The position numbers and the translations under genes were made by a program. Shown piece after piece: positions 33,254-44,772 of a stretch of DNA of 64,000 nt (the first letter of the stretch is position 1; each line of letters begins with the position of its first letter). The stretch lies in assembly GCA_013180625.2 (NCBI GenBank), contig SNVD02003467.1, positions 1-64,000 of the forward strand. The letters are read 5' to 3'. Origin of the DNA: Boswellia sacra. Lineage: Eukaryota; Streptophyta; Magnoliopsida; Sapindales; Burseraceae. The notes beneath the pieces were generated by a model, which saw only the letters and a list, made by a program, of their open reading frames with translations, searched no databases and was not told the DNA's origin.

Positions 33254-34666
33254 TGACACATCCGAAAAAGGATTATCTCTAAAGTATAAGAGTGTCGAAG
33301 TAATAAACTTGTTAATACCGGGGTCGATCCACGATTTTAGCGCTACAAACTATAAGTAAGCAAATATGATGTGGATGATTCAAAGGGATGACAAGATAAT
33401 ATCAACAAAGATGAGTAAAGAACAAATTCTTAAACAATAAATAAGAATAACACAAGAGAAATTAAAACAATAATAATGAGAGCTAAGGTTAGGGGATCCG
33501 CCCTTGATATTTAGAATAAGGATAAACAACCCATTTTAGTTATATGAATTATATTTTGTTTTGTTACCAATATTTATACTACTATTTGTAAATGGGTTCA
33601 AATATCCAATGTGTCAATCTCCATATGTCGACAATAAATCAAAGTTCATAACTAGATTTGTGTCGGTAAAGAAAAACTATACGACATCTAGAAAGGATCC
33701 AAGCATTTGATGTGTCAAAGATTGTCTACAATGGATCAAGACCTCCACTTTACGAATGGTGTCAAGATTGATTAAGAAAGTAAATATAAATAATCTAAAA
33801 TAAACAACATAAGATTATGATAATTAAGCACATATCAAGGGTTAGAGAATCCTTACTTTTATATTAAGAGTTTCACCCTTTCACCTTAGTAAGAGAGAAA
33901 TTAGAAAGACATTATAAGAGAAAGAAAACAAATTACAAGAAAAAGGAAATTAAGAAAACAAATTACAAGAAAAAGGAAATTCATTAATAACATTAACACA
34001 CTAGAGAGAAAAACACAATAATAAGAGATACACAATACAAGATTCTAGCTAAGGCCAAGATGACCCCAATGGGTCACAAGGTACCTTTATTTATAGATAC
34101 ATTCAGGGGTAAACTTGTTAAATCATAAAGGAATAATTGTCAAATATTAGATGCACCAACTTTGACAATTAGGGTAATTAGGTGAACCGATTTTGACCAC
34201 CGATTTTGACCTTAAATTATTATGAATTTTAATCACATGTCTCCATAAAAGTCGTAGATATTTCTTTCAGCTTTCTAGAACATCTTGATTCATACGATTT
34301 GGATACGTATTCTGAGATATATGGTCAAAATACTGAGGCATGGTCAGGCTAGGCCGAAAGTGCAGATGGGTTCACTTCAAGCCCATTTTTGGTCCACTAA
34401 GAGCCCGAATTTGATGATGCTTGTGAAATACAATCTTGTAGATAATTTATTTAACTTTTCAAAACATTAAGATTTGCACCATTCTGATCTATAAATAGAG
34501 AGTTATGTCCATTTTACCAAACCTGTAATAAAATCAAAATTAAGAGGAAGTTAATTCCAAAGATGCAAAGGCTACAAATATGCTTAAGTTGAGAAATTTA
34601 ATGACACTATTAATGCAATATGATGAACTAAGCTCTTATTAAACATACATATTTAAGTGTTCATCA
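33254..34666 (-). repeat. 3' LTR of Gypsy-A (1413 bp)
   Basis: It runs from TGACACATCC to TTCATCA and is collinear with 43041-44427. On the element's strand, a TATA-like box (ctataaataaagg) lies at about 34085-34098. The polypurine tract adjoins at 34667-34676 (caccccccaa on +). Confidence 0.93.
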
Positions 34667-34676
34667 CACCCCCCAA

Positions 34677-35982
34677 CTAGCTTATTGCTAGTCCCTAGCA
34701 ATTAAAGCGTTATTATTTAGAAGTGATTTATAGAATTTTACATCCAAGGTGGTCATTATTGCACTCTCCTTAATTTTATCCAAATAAATAAACTCTCAAC
34801 CATTTTTTTTTTAATTTTATGGCTTATGTACCCTTTAGTCAAGATATCAATAAACCTTCTTTTTGTGCTCAGTCAACATATGACTATGGGGCTTATTAAA
34901 AAGAAGTCATATCGGTTCTAATATTTGTTAAGGCTAACAACCTTAGGTAGGGGGTATTTATTGATTTTATATATATATATATTTTTTTTTCTTTTTTTTT
35001 TTAAAGAATGCATCTTTAACCTATGTAGTGAGCCTTACGCTAATGACTCCCAGACTAGTTGACCTTAGGACATTAGGTGTTAAGATACCCCTACGAGCTT
35101 AACGACTCGGATTGTCGATGCTTTATTTTTGCTTAGAAACTTGTGGATAGTACAATGTTCAATCCCATTAAGCTTTCTCCTTAATCCATGTAGCGAGCTT
35201 TGGGCCAATAGCTCTCAAACCAGTTGATCTTAGGGTATTAGGTGTTAAGGCACCCCTCGGGCTTAATTGCTCGAATTAAGGAGGCTACGAGATTAAACTT
35301 ATCCACAGTTGCTTTCTCTCTTTTTTTTCTTTTTTTTACTTTTTTTTTTACGCTTTCCCCTTCCTTTGTGTTGTTATCCTAAACAAAACAAAAGAACTCA
35401 AATATTACAACATTTCATTTCGCCACCCATAATCATGCATCAAGGTATGTGTGTGTGTGTGAAGAAAGGTTCGTGAATACTTGCTTAATGAGTATATAAG
35501 CACAATTTATTAAATGATAAGGTTGTGAGAATTCATAGATTTGAATAATTCAAAGTGAAATGAATAAGACCTCTTTGTTATAAAATTCAAAAATAAAAAC
35601 TAAATAATATCAAGTTAGCTAAAATGAGTTCACAAAATCAAAATAAAATGACAAATTGGTTAGAATGGGTTTCAAGAGTTCAAACTGGTCCTCCTTACTC
35701 TGCCATTCCTGACTCAGAATGCTTATCAAGAGGATTTGAACTCCTTACACCGCACTATGAATCTAATTACTAACTCGCTTTTTTTTTATTATGAGAAAAA
35801 GGAAAAGTCAAGACACACTTATGTCTACTATTTTTCCCCCCAATCAAATGAAACATTGTCCTCAATGTTTAAATGTAGAGAGATAAAGTATATGAGACAT
35901 TACCTGAGGCTTCTGTTATTCAAGAGAGATGACCTGAAAGACTTATAAAATGCTAAAAATAAAAGACAAGAAAAGAAAAAAA
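34677..35982 (-). other. Gypsy-A noncoding region between the LOG-like gene and the 3' LTR
   Basis: AT-rich sequence with long T runs (near 34980 and 35320-35350), a short GT microsatellite (about 35449-35461) and a diverged duplicated block, listed separately. I find no coding frame of interest. Confidence 0.7.
35016..35285. repeat. Duplicated block of about 105 bp, offset about 160 bp
   Basis: Copies at about 35016-35120 and 35179-35285 share catgtag(t/c)gagc, agttgaccttagg or agttgatcttagg, attaggtgttaag and cttaa-ctcg. They are diverged and lie in the element's 3' noncoding region. Confidence 0.65.
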
Positions 35983-36625
35983 TTACAAATGGAGATTTAG
36001 ATCCAATTTGCACTTTTTGTTTTGCCCTCCTGACCAATTAATTTGAATACTAGCTGGGTCAGGTTTATACTCAACTGCTTGTAATTTGTCAAGTAACTCA
36101 CTAGTAGAAGTGGCAGAAACAAGGATTCGTCTCACTGAATGAGAGATAAAATTTTGTTTAATAGCTGCATCAACAAAACTTATTAAAGGATCAAAGAAAT
36201 TGTTAACATTCAACAAACCTATGGGTTTTTGATGGAGGTTTAGTTGGGCCCAAGAGGCAATTTGAAAATTTTTTTTAATAGTACCAAAGCCATCTGGTAA
36301 AGCAATAAAGGCATTTGAATTGATGAGCATATGCGTCATGCGTTCATGCATAGAGGAGACCTGTAACTCCGTCCCAACCGTTTTTCCAACAATGCTTTCT
36401 ACAGCCAAAGCTTTGGGAATAACTTCTAAAACTTGCTACCTCCTACATGTGCAGCTCTTGACACACAACCCATTAACCTGAGGCTACCTCCCCCATAAAC
36501 CACATGAATCTTTCTTTCAGCCAGTAGTCTACCAAGATAATTTGCTGCCTCGACAAACTCTTAACTTTTATCTGGTCGAGATCCACAGAATACACATATC
36601 TTTTGGATTCGACGTTTTGAAGTTC
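35983..36625 (-). pseudogene. LOG-like: LONELY GUY (LOG)-like gene, intronless, carried by Gypsy-A
   Basis: LOG enzymes release active cytokinin from its riboside 5'-monophosphate. On - the sequence reads ICVFCGSRPDKS, EAANYLGRLLAERKIH, VVYGGGS (about 36485-36503), VIPKALAVES, HERMTHMLINSNAFIALP, then P-D-G-F-G-T-I-K-K where the catalytic motif is PGGxGTxxE (about 36270-36300). After that come IASWAQLNLHQKPIGLLNV, SHSVRRILVSAT and a Lys/Arg-rich tail before the stop at 35983-35985. All of this is contiguous, whereas plant LOG genes have several introns, so it probably came from a spliced mRNA. Lesions are TAA at 36561-36563, a frameshift near 36436, and loss of a Gly and the Glu of the active-site motif. 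Confidence 0.87.
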
Positions 36626-37039
36626 CCTCCACATTTATGCAACTCTCTAACTATTTGTGAAGAAGAGAACAAGAAATGTGGTATTTATGGAGTGCAAAAA
36701 GGTATGCTAATGATGACATCTAAATAGGTAGCTTGGTTGCTTTTTGAAAAATATGACAATAATGCATAGAAATTCAAAAAAAATGATGAAATAAGACACC
36801 ATAAGTAAAAAAAAAGATACAAATTCAAAAATGACAGCTATGAGGCATTAAAATTCAAAAATGATGGCACGCATGCATATGTACAGGTAATTGTGACTGT
36901 GGCTCACATCTTTCTCTGATTTTACGTCCAGAAACGACTTAATCACCTTCTATGAGTTAGGGATATGCTTCCCATCCAGTTTTCTTATAAACTGACAAAC
37001 ATGGTTGTTTTGAGTCAGATTCCCAAGACTATAGCGTTC

Positions 37040-37498
37040 CTACTCATCTCGGAATTGTGTCCACAAGTTAAAAATTTCACGCTGCACAAGTCCACAACAA
37101 TTCGTCTCAAGAGTCATTCGGATATCATCCAAAGACTCCCTACTCAGTCCATTCTTGATGAACTGTAGTTTATCCTCTCGATTATTAGACAAATATCCCA
37201 AGGAGCGACAACGTTGGTTACAAGTCCATCTTGCACATTTGGGACAAGCTTGTAACCTTTTCGCTCTTCGCTTTTTGGCGTAAGAGCTTTTTCCCATACC
37301 TGGCATGTGAGAAACAAGATTATCTGAAAATTCATAAGAAAACCGAACATTGGCTTCAATTAACCATCTTACTTCAACAGACATACCCTTACGCATCAAC
37401 ATCCTTAGTCTTTCTACGCGAGCTTTGTAAATTTTAAGCAAATCATTTGGAGGAAGAGAGGGAAAATGTTTGTGCAGATTTGAGAGAATGGTGTCCAT
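37040..37498 (-). CDS. Accessory ORF resembling flexivirus nucleic-acid-binding (zinc-finger) proteins
   Basis: An intact ORF of about 152 codons from MDTILSNLHKHFP (a longer frame starts at 37543). The first 65 residues are helical and rich in Arg, Lys and Leu (LKIYKARVERLRMLM). A basic block follows (GKSSYAKKRRAKRL), immediately followed by a cysteine cluster C-P-K-C, T-C and R-C (spacing C-x2-C-x4-C-x3-C), then DKLQFIKNGLS. A basic stretch joined to a small zinc finger and a short hydrophobic-basic segment is the layout of the 3'-terminal nucleic-acid-binding proteins of vitiviruses, carlaviruses and trichoviruses (Pfam Viral_NABP). The ORF starts about 190 bp after pol, on the same strand. 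It is not part of gag, pol or a known envelope-like ORF. The family call is from pattern memory. Confidence 0.6.
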   Translation of the reverse strand: MDTILSNLHKHFPSLPPNDLLKIYKARVERLRMLMRKGMSVEVRWLIEANVRFSYEFSDNLVSHMPGMGKSSYAKKRRAKRLQACPKCARWTCNQRCRSLGYLSNNREDKLQFIKNGLSRESLDDIRMTLETNCCGLVQREIFNLWTQFRDE

Positions 37499-37684
37499 GT
37501 GAAAATGCGAGAAAAGAAAATAAAATGAATGCAAGGTAAGCAACAGTTTTTAGGGAACTGAAAAACCGACTTTAAAAGTCACGGAGTACTGTATCCGCCA
37601 CTTGATCGGGAAAAATCAATCCTTAAAAAGGATCGATTAAAGAAATAGACTCTTCATTTTGGTCAAAATTTTCAAAGAATGGTT

Positions 37685-38756
37685 TTAACTATTGTCCATT
37701 AACTTTAAACACATTACCATTCTTTGGGTTCTCAATTTCAACTGCTCCATGAAGGAAAACATTTTTAATAATGAAAGGCTAAGTCCAACGAGACCGAAGT
37801 TTACCAGGAAACAAATGTAATCTTGAATCATACAAAAGAACTTTTTGTGAAGGTTCAAAAGATTTTCTAACAATGGATTTGTTATAAAAAACCTTCATTT
37901 TTTCTTTGTAAATTTTAGAATTGTCATAAACCTCATTCCTGATTTCTTCAAGTTCACTCAGTTAGAGTTTACGTAACTTGCAAGCATCATTCAAATTTGT
38001 GTTAAATATTTTAGTGGCCCAATAAGCTTTATGCTCAATTTCCACAAGCAAATGACAAGGTTTTCCATAAACTAATCTATAACGAGATATTCCTAATGAT
38101 GTTTTGAAAGCAGTTCGGTAAGTCCAAAGTGCATCATCAAGTCTTAAAGACCAATCTCTACAATTTAGGTTAACCGTTTTTTCTAAGATTTGTTTTATCT
38201 CCCTATTAGCTAATTCAACTTGTCCACTTGTTTGTGGGTGATAAGGTGTAAAAATTTTATGGGTTATTCCATATTTCTTTATTAAAGTTTTAAATGGTTT
38301 GTTACAAAAATGTGTACCCCCATCACTAATAAAGGTTCGAGGAATTCCAAATCCAGACAAGATATTCTCTTTCAAGAATTCGATAATTGTTTTGTGATCA
38401 TTGTTTCGACATGGAATTGCCTCGATCCATTTTGAAACATAGTCTACTGCAACAAGGATGTACACAAAACCAAATTACAGTAGAAAAGGTCCCATAAAAT
38501 CAATACCTCAACAGTCAAAGATTTCAACAACAAGAATATGATTCAAAGGCATCATGTTTCGTTTTGAAATGGATCCCAATTTTTGACAATTTTCACAAGT
38601 TTTGCAAAATCCACATTGTAAGATCTTAGCAGCTATTTTTCTAGATAATGTTCTCCACATGCTTCAGAATGACAAAAGTTAATGATACTATTTACCTCAT
38701 TGTCGGGTATGCATCTTCTTATTATTTGGTCAGGATAATATTTGAACAGATATGGG
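37685..38756 (-). pseudogene. Gypsy-A integrase
   Basis: The core at 38465-37962 reads [26 protein letters not shown] and [16 protein letters not shown], giving the Asp, Asp and Glu of the catalytic triad. The C-terminal part at about 37860-37685 reads [17 protein letters not shown] and ends with GAVEIENPKNGNVFKVNGQ. The N-terminal zinc-finger half (38756-38470) is broken by stops and frame changes, and there is a further stop near 37960. Confidence 0.9.
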
Positions 38757-40400
38757 TCATCCCAATAAAAATTTTTCACCTCGGTTAAAAATTTCTGATG
38801 AATTTTTATTTTTCGTTGCTACTGTACCTTGGTTTGCTAACATTGTAAATTTTCTTACAACAGGAAAAGAATCATTGATAGGTGAAGTTTCAATTAATGT
38901 CTCTGTCGTTAGTCTTGAAAGATGATCTACAACGACATTTTCGGCTCCTTTCTTATCCTTTATTATGTTGTTGAATTCTTGGAGCAATAAGATCCACCGT
39001 ATAAATCTAGGTTTTGCATCCTGTTTAGATATTAAATATCTCACAGCTACATGGTCAGTGTAAACAACTATTGGAGAACCAATTAAATAAAATCTAAATT
39101 TGTCCAATGCAAATACTACTGTAAGTGGTTCTTTTTCAGTTGTTGTGTAATTCATTTGGGTATCATTTAAAGTCCTACTTGCATAGTATATCACATAAGG
39201 CTTACCTTCTTTTCTTTGTCCTAAGACAGCACCAATGGTGTAGTCACTTGCATCACACTTCAATTCAAAAGGCAAGGACCAATCAGGAGATTGCATAATT
39301 GAAACAGTTGTTAAAAGTCCAATTAATTTATCAAAGGCATTTTGACATTCTTGAGTCCATTCAAAAGATGTGTCTTTTATTAAGAGGTTACAAAGAGGTT
39401 TAGATAGAGCATTGAAATTTATTATGAACCTCCTATAAAATCCAGCATGCCCTAAGAATGAATGAACCTCTTTGACTGTTTTTGGTGGAGGCAAATGGGA
39501 AATTAATTTCACTTTTGCTTTGTCCACTTCAATTCCCTTAGAAGACACCACATGACCTAAGACAATTCCCGAAGTGACCATATAATGACATTTTTTCCAA
39601 TTTAAAATAAGACCTTTTTCTATACACCTTTTCAGGACTTTTTCTAAGTTTTCAAGACAATTATCAAAAGAGTTTCCAAAGACAATTAAATCATCCATAA
39701 AAACTTCTAAACAATGCTTAACCATATTACTGAAAATGCTTAACATGCATCTTTGAAAAGTGGCTAGGGCATTACAAAGTCCAAAAGGCATTCTCCTAAA
39801 TGCAAAAGTGCCGAAGGGGCACGTGAATGTGGTCTTTTCTTGGTTTTCGAGTGCAATGAGAATTTGATAATAGCCTAAGTATCCATCAAGAAAGCAGTAG
39901 TAGAGGTGTCCTACTACTCTTTCAAGAATTTGGTCAATGAAAGGTAAGGGAAAATGGTCTTTTCTAGTGACAGCATTTAATTTCTATAATCAATGCACAT
40001 CCTCCAACTAGATGAGACTTGAGTTGGCAATGATTTCCCCTTTTCATTTTTAACTACTGTAATACCAGATTTTTTAGGTACTACTTGTGTAGGGCATACC
40101 CACTTGCTATCAGAAATGGGTAGATAATTTCCACATCAAGTAGTTTAAGAACTTCAGCCTTAATAACTTCTTTCATATGTGCATTCAATCTTCTTTGAGG
40201 TTGTTGGGATGTTTTGGCATTTTCCTCTAAATGTCTCTATTTGTGCAAATTAAAAGGTTAATGCCTTTTATGTCTTTTAAAGTCCATCCGATTGCATTTT
40301 TATGCCTTTTAAGCACTTTTATCAACTTACCTTATTGCTCGCTTGTGAGGGATGACAAAATTACTACCGGATATGTTTAATTCTCCCTAAGATATGCATA
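38757..40400 (-). pseudogene. Gypsy-A reverse transcriptase and RNase H
   Basis: The N-terminal RT part (about 40130-39800) is in broken frames (WVCPTQVVPKKSG, CIDYRKLNAVT on the - strand). The main frame 39791-38757 begins MPFGLCNALATFQRCM, has the catalytic FMDD in EVFMDDLIVFG, and runs into RNase H (ELKCDASDYTIGAVLGQ ... YTDHVAVRYL ... VVDHLSRL). It is typical of Athila/Tat RT. Confidence 0.9.
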
Positions 40401-40622
40401 TTTCAGTCTTTCAGGTAAGGGCTTCAGTTCTAACTTGGGAGCTTCCTCTTCCTTGCTTTCATTCATTTGCCCCAATTATTCGAATTTTGGTTTTGAGCCT
40501 TTTTCCATTACCTGTGCATAATCTAGTGAAGAATACATATCAGAAAGATCAGGTTTTAGTTTCATACTTGATTCTAATAAATTCACTAAACAAGTTTGTA
40601 AAGGGTCAGAAAAACTCTTTTT

Positions 40623-41111
40623 TTAGATGTGATCTTCCACAATAAATTCAATCATGTTGGCCTCATCAATTTCATCTTCTTCTTCATGTGGTTGTTTGCA
40701 CATATTAAAAACGTTAAGTTTCAATGTCATGTTTCCAAATGATAGCTTCATGACTCCATTCTTGCAATTAATCAAAGCATTAGAGGTAGCTAGAAACGAA
40801 CGCCCTAAAATAACAGGAATTGAATTGCATACTTCCACTGGTTGTGTGTCCAAAACGATAAAATTCACTGGATAGATGAATTTATTAACTTGAACTAACA
40901 CATCTTCTACTACTCCTCTTGGTACTTTGATTGATCTTTCAGCAAGCAAAAGAGTCACAGAAGTTGGTTTTAACTCACCTAGATTGAGTTTTTGAAAAAC
41001 CGAATATGGAAGCAAATTCACACTAGCACCAAGATCAAGTAAAGCTTGTTCAATTTTATGGTCTCCAATAACACATGAAATTGTAGGACAACCTGGATCC
41101 TTATATTTCAT
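40623..41111 (-). pseudogene. Gypsy-A aspartic protease region
   Basis: It reads KYKDPGCPTISCVIGDHKI, then the active-site box LLDLGASVNLLPYSVF (D-L-G-A-S where many retroelements have D-T/S-G-A), then LLLAERSIKVPRGVVEDVLV and PVILGRSFLATSNALI. The DLGAS variant is usual in this lineage. It follows gag after a frameshift near 41112. Confidence 0.88.
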
Positions 41112-41115
41112 TGTA

Positions 41116-42847
41116 TTATTGTTTTGAAGAATAGCATACTTGCTCAGCTAGAAAGGCTTTCTTTTTCACATTCAATTTCCTTTTAACAGTGCATAAGTCT
41201 TTCAAAAATTTTGCATAAGAAGGTACCTGTTTGATCACATCAAGCAAGGGAATATTGACCTTTACCTGTTTGAAAATTTCAAAGATTTCAGAATTGTCAG
41301 TTGGCTTCTTTTGTGTGGCTAATGCTTGAGGTAATGGAGGAATAGATGAGGATTTGGTTTCTTCTTTGCTAAGTGTTGGTTTGGCAACCTCTTCTTGCCC
41401 TTTAGAGATTGATTCTTCTTCTTTCTCACAAGGGTCAGGAATGTGTTTTTCAACAACCTTACCATTGCGAAGGGTCATGACTGACTTGGCTTGGTCAAAA
41501 TAATGGTTACTTGAACTCCTTGCATTTGCGTTAGATTGATCTTTGGGGTTTTGCAATGTTTGAGAATGAAATTTTTCCTTCTTTTGGATGCTAAATTTAG
41601 ATGCAAATTTTGCAAGAGTTTCTGATAAATTTGCTAATGTTTGAGCAGTTTGACTATTGAAAGTCTCTTGCTTTGTAATGAATGAATGCAATGTCTCTTC
41701 AAAGTCATTCCTAGGAGGAGGAGCATATGCATGATCATGAGAATTTTAAAAATTTTGTCGTGTTTGAAAAGGGACTTGTGAAGATTGTGTATGATTATCA
41801 TTTTTCCAACTAAAATTTGGATGATTTCTCCAACCAGGATTGTAGGTTTGTGAATATAGATTGTGATTTGGCCTTTTAAAAGTGTTCAAGGTATTGGCTT
41901 CTTCATGGAGACATTCCCTAAAGGCAGGCAAAGTTGGATAATCATCAGTAGAATAGTCATTGTCATTACAAATGTTACAGACATTTTCTTGAATAGAATT
42001 CAATTGACCACTCTTTTTAATCTCTAAAGCCTCGACTTTTCTAGCTAGGGATGCATATTTGGCTTGAAGGTCATGGTCTTCCCTAAGGTTGTAAATGCCT
42101 CTGTTGGATGTCAAGGTTGGGGTCTTGCCTGGTACCTCATAGGTGCCAGCAGTGTCCCAATTTTGTGCCTTTTCTGCCAAGGAATCTAGGAAGTCAATTG
42201 CTTCCTTAGGGTCTTTTTCTCCAAATTCTCTATTACACATTAATTCTACTAGTTGCCTATCTTGAGGTGTTAACCCTTCATAGAAGTGTGCAACTATTCT
42301 TCAAGTTTCAAAACTATGGTGAGGATGGTTATTAAGTACTTCCTTATACCTATCCTAATATTGGTAAAGGGTTTCCCCTTGTTTTTTTAGAGAAATCAGA
42401 AATTTGTCTTTTAAGAGAATTTGTTCTATGGGTAGGAAAATTTTTTTTCAAAAATTTTTATTTCATCTCATCCCATGAACTGATAGAATTCGACATCAAA
42501 TTTTGTAGCCATGTTCTAGCTTTATCTTTTAAAGAAAAAGGAAAAAGCTTTAATCTAATGGTGTTTATGCTACAATTTGGGTCAGTGTAGGAGTTACATA
42601 CCTCTTCAAAGATTTTCAAGTGCGAATATGGGTTCTCCATATCAAGGCCATGAAAGGTGGGTAGAAGTCGAACAAAACTTGGTTTGAAATTGAAATGGAT
42701 TGAATCTGGAGGAGAAACTACACAAGATGAAGTACTAGTCCTTACCAGATTCATGTAATCTCTGAGGGTTCTTGGTTGGTTTTGATCATTTTGTTGAGAA
42801 CGATTGTCCCCTTCATCCGTGAACCTTTCCACTTGATTGTCGACCAT
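41116..42847 (-). pseudogene. Gypsy-A gag
   Basis: Three frames on -. 42847-42458 is the N-terminal gag (FKPSFVRLLPTFHGLDMENP ... LKDKARTWLQNL). 42240-41746 reads GEKDPKEAIDFLDSLAEKA with a cysteine cluster in VCNICNDNDY. 41691-41116 has a coiled-coil-like Gln/Thr-rich region and VPSYAKFLKDLCTVKRKLN just before protease. Stops and frame changes separate the three parts. Confidence 0.88.
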
Positions 42848-43018
42848 GTTTTCTAAGGAAGATGATGTTTTTCTAACAAGTCTACCACTAGATGTTCATG
42901 ACCAAATTTTCATACAAGAAAGAGAGAAAAAAAGATGAACACACAACAAAGTAAAAAATTTAATATCTAAAATGAGATAAGAGAATAATTACAATTTTGC
43001 ACGCCAAATTTTACCTTT

Positions 43019-43034
43019 CCCGGCAACGGCGCCA
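43019..43034 (-). promoter_or_regulatory. Primer-binding site of Gypsy-A (tRNA-Asp)
   Basis: The - strand reads TGGCGCCGTTGCCGGG six bases inside the 5' LTR. This is the tRNA-Asp-complementary site typical of Athila/Tat elements. Confidence 0.9.
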
Positions 43035-43040
43035 AAAACT

Positions 43041-44427
43041 TGACACATCCGAAAAAGGATTATCTCCCAAGTATAGGAGTGTCGAAGTAATAAACCTGGT
43101 AAGACCGAGATCGATCCACGAGGAAGGAGATTTTAGCGCTACAAACTATAAGTAAGCAAATATGATGTGGATGATTTAAAGGGTTGGCAAGATAATATCA
43201 ACAAATATGAATAAAGAATAAGTTCTTAAACAATAAATGAGAATAACACAAGAGAAATTAACATAATGATAATGAGAGCTAAGGTTAGGGGATCCGCCCT
43301 TGATATTTCGAATAAGGATAAACAACCCATTTTAGTTATATGAATTATATTTGCTTTGTTACCAATATTTATACCACTACTTGTAAATGGGTTCAAGCAT
43401 CTAATATGCCAATCTCCATATGTTGACAACAAATCAAGGTTCCTAACTAGATTCGTGTTGGTAAGGAAAAACTATACGACATCTAGAAAGGATCCAAGCG
43501 TTTGATGTGCTAAGGATTGTCTACAATGGATCAAGACCTCCACTTTACGAGTGGTGTCAAGATTGATTAAGAAAGTAAATATAAATCATATAAAATAAAC
43601 AACATAAGATTATGATAATTAAGCACATATGAAAGGTTAGAGAATCCTTTCTCTCATATCAAGGGTTTCACCCTTTCACCTTAGCAAGAGAGAAATTAGA
43701 AGAACATTATAAGAGAAAGAAAACAAATTGCAAGAAAAAGGAAATTCATTAATAACATTAACACACGAGAGAAAAACACAATAGTAAGAGATACACAATA
43801 CAAGATCCCAGCTAAGGCCAAGATGCCTCAATGGGTCACAAGGCACCTCTATTTATAGATATATTCAGGGGCAAACTTATCAAATTATAAAAGAATAATT
43901 GTCAAATATTAGATGCACCAACTTTGACAATTGGGGTAATTAGGTGAACCGACTTTGACCACCGATTTTGACCTTGAATTATTGTGAATTTTAATCACAT
44001 GTCTGCATGAAAGTCATAGATATTTCTCTCAGATTTCTAGAACATCTTGATTCATATGATTTGGATACGTATTCTAAGAGATATGGTCAAAATACTGAGG
44101 TATGGTCCGGTTGGGCCAAAACTGCAGATGGGTTCACTTCAAGCCCATTTGTGGTCCACTAAGAGCCCGAATTTGATGATGCTTACGAATACAATCTTGT
44201 AGATAATTTAATTATCTTTCCAAAACATTAAGATATGCACCATTTTGATCTATAAATAGAGAGTTATGTCCATTTTACCGAACCTGTAACAAAACCAAAA
44301 TTAAGAGGAAGTTAATTCCAAAGATGCAACGGCTACAAATATGCTTAAGTTGAGGAATTTAATGACACTATTAATGTAATATGATGAACTAAGCTCTTAT
44401 TAAACATACATATTTAAGTATTCATCA
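43041..44427 (-). repeat. 5' LTR of Gypsy-A (1387 bp)
   Basis: This is the partner of 33254-34666. It has many substitutions and several short indels relative to it. Confidence 0.93.
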
Positions 44428-44772
44428 ACATCGAGTGTCAATTTCATGAAAACCGATATATCGATGTATCAAACCATGTATCCGACAGTCGACATGTCGG
44501 ATGAAAGTGAAAACAATGATACGTCATCCGAAGAGTTTACAGTGTCGGATTTTGCATCCGACACTTGAATAATCTGACATCCGACATAGTCATATTGTCA
44601 GTGGGAGATATCCGACAGGAGTTTCATCAATTTATGTTGTCGAGCTCTATCGAGCGCGTCGCTTTCCGTCGAGTTTTGTTGAGTGTGTCGAGCGTTTTGA
44701 TAGTTTGCTTGTTTTAGCCTTATTTTTTTGTCTTTTTGCATCACATTTAATTATAACGGATTTGTTTTTGCA
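44428..44772. other. Left subterminal region of the MULE
   Basis: Noncoding. It contains repeated and inverted gtcgga/tccgac words (44470-44620), then cgag-rich sequence (44640-44700) resembling in inverse the right end near 51850. An acceptor ttttgcag at 44765-44772 leads into the first Ulp1-like exon. Confidence 0.6.

Larger units (their letters stand above)
33254..44427 (-). mobile_element. Gypsy-A: Athila/Tat-type Ty3/gypsy element with two accessory genes
   Basis: LTRs 33254-34666 and 43041-44427 bound, on -, a tRNA-Asp primer site, gag, protease, RT, RNase H, integrase, an accessory ORF, a LOG-like gene and a polypurine tract. The Asp primer site and long LTRs point to the Athila/Tat branch. 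The LTRs differ at many positions and pol has many lesions, so the element is old. The flanking five bases, agttc and acatc, do not match, so no target-site duplication is seen. Confidence 0.92.
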
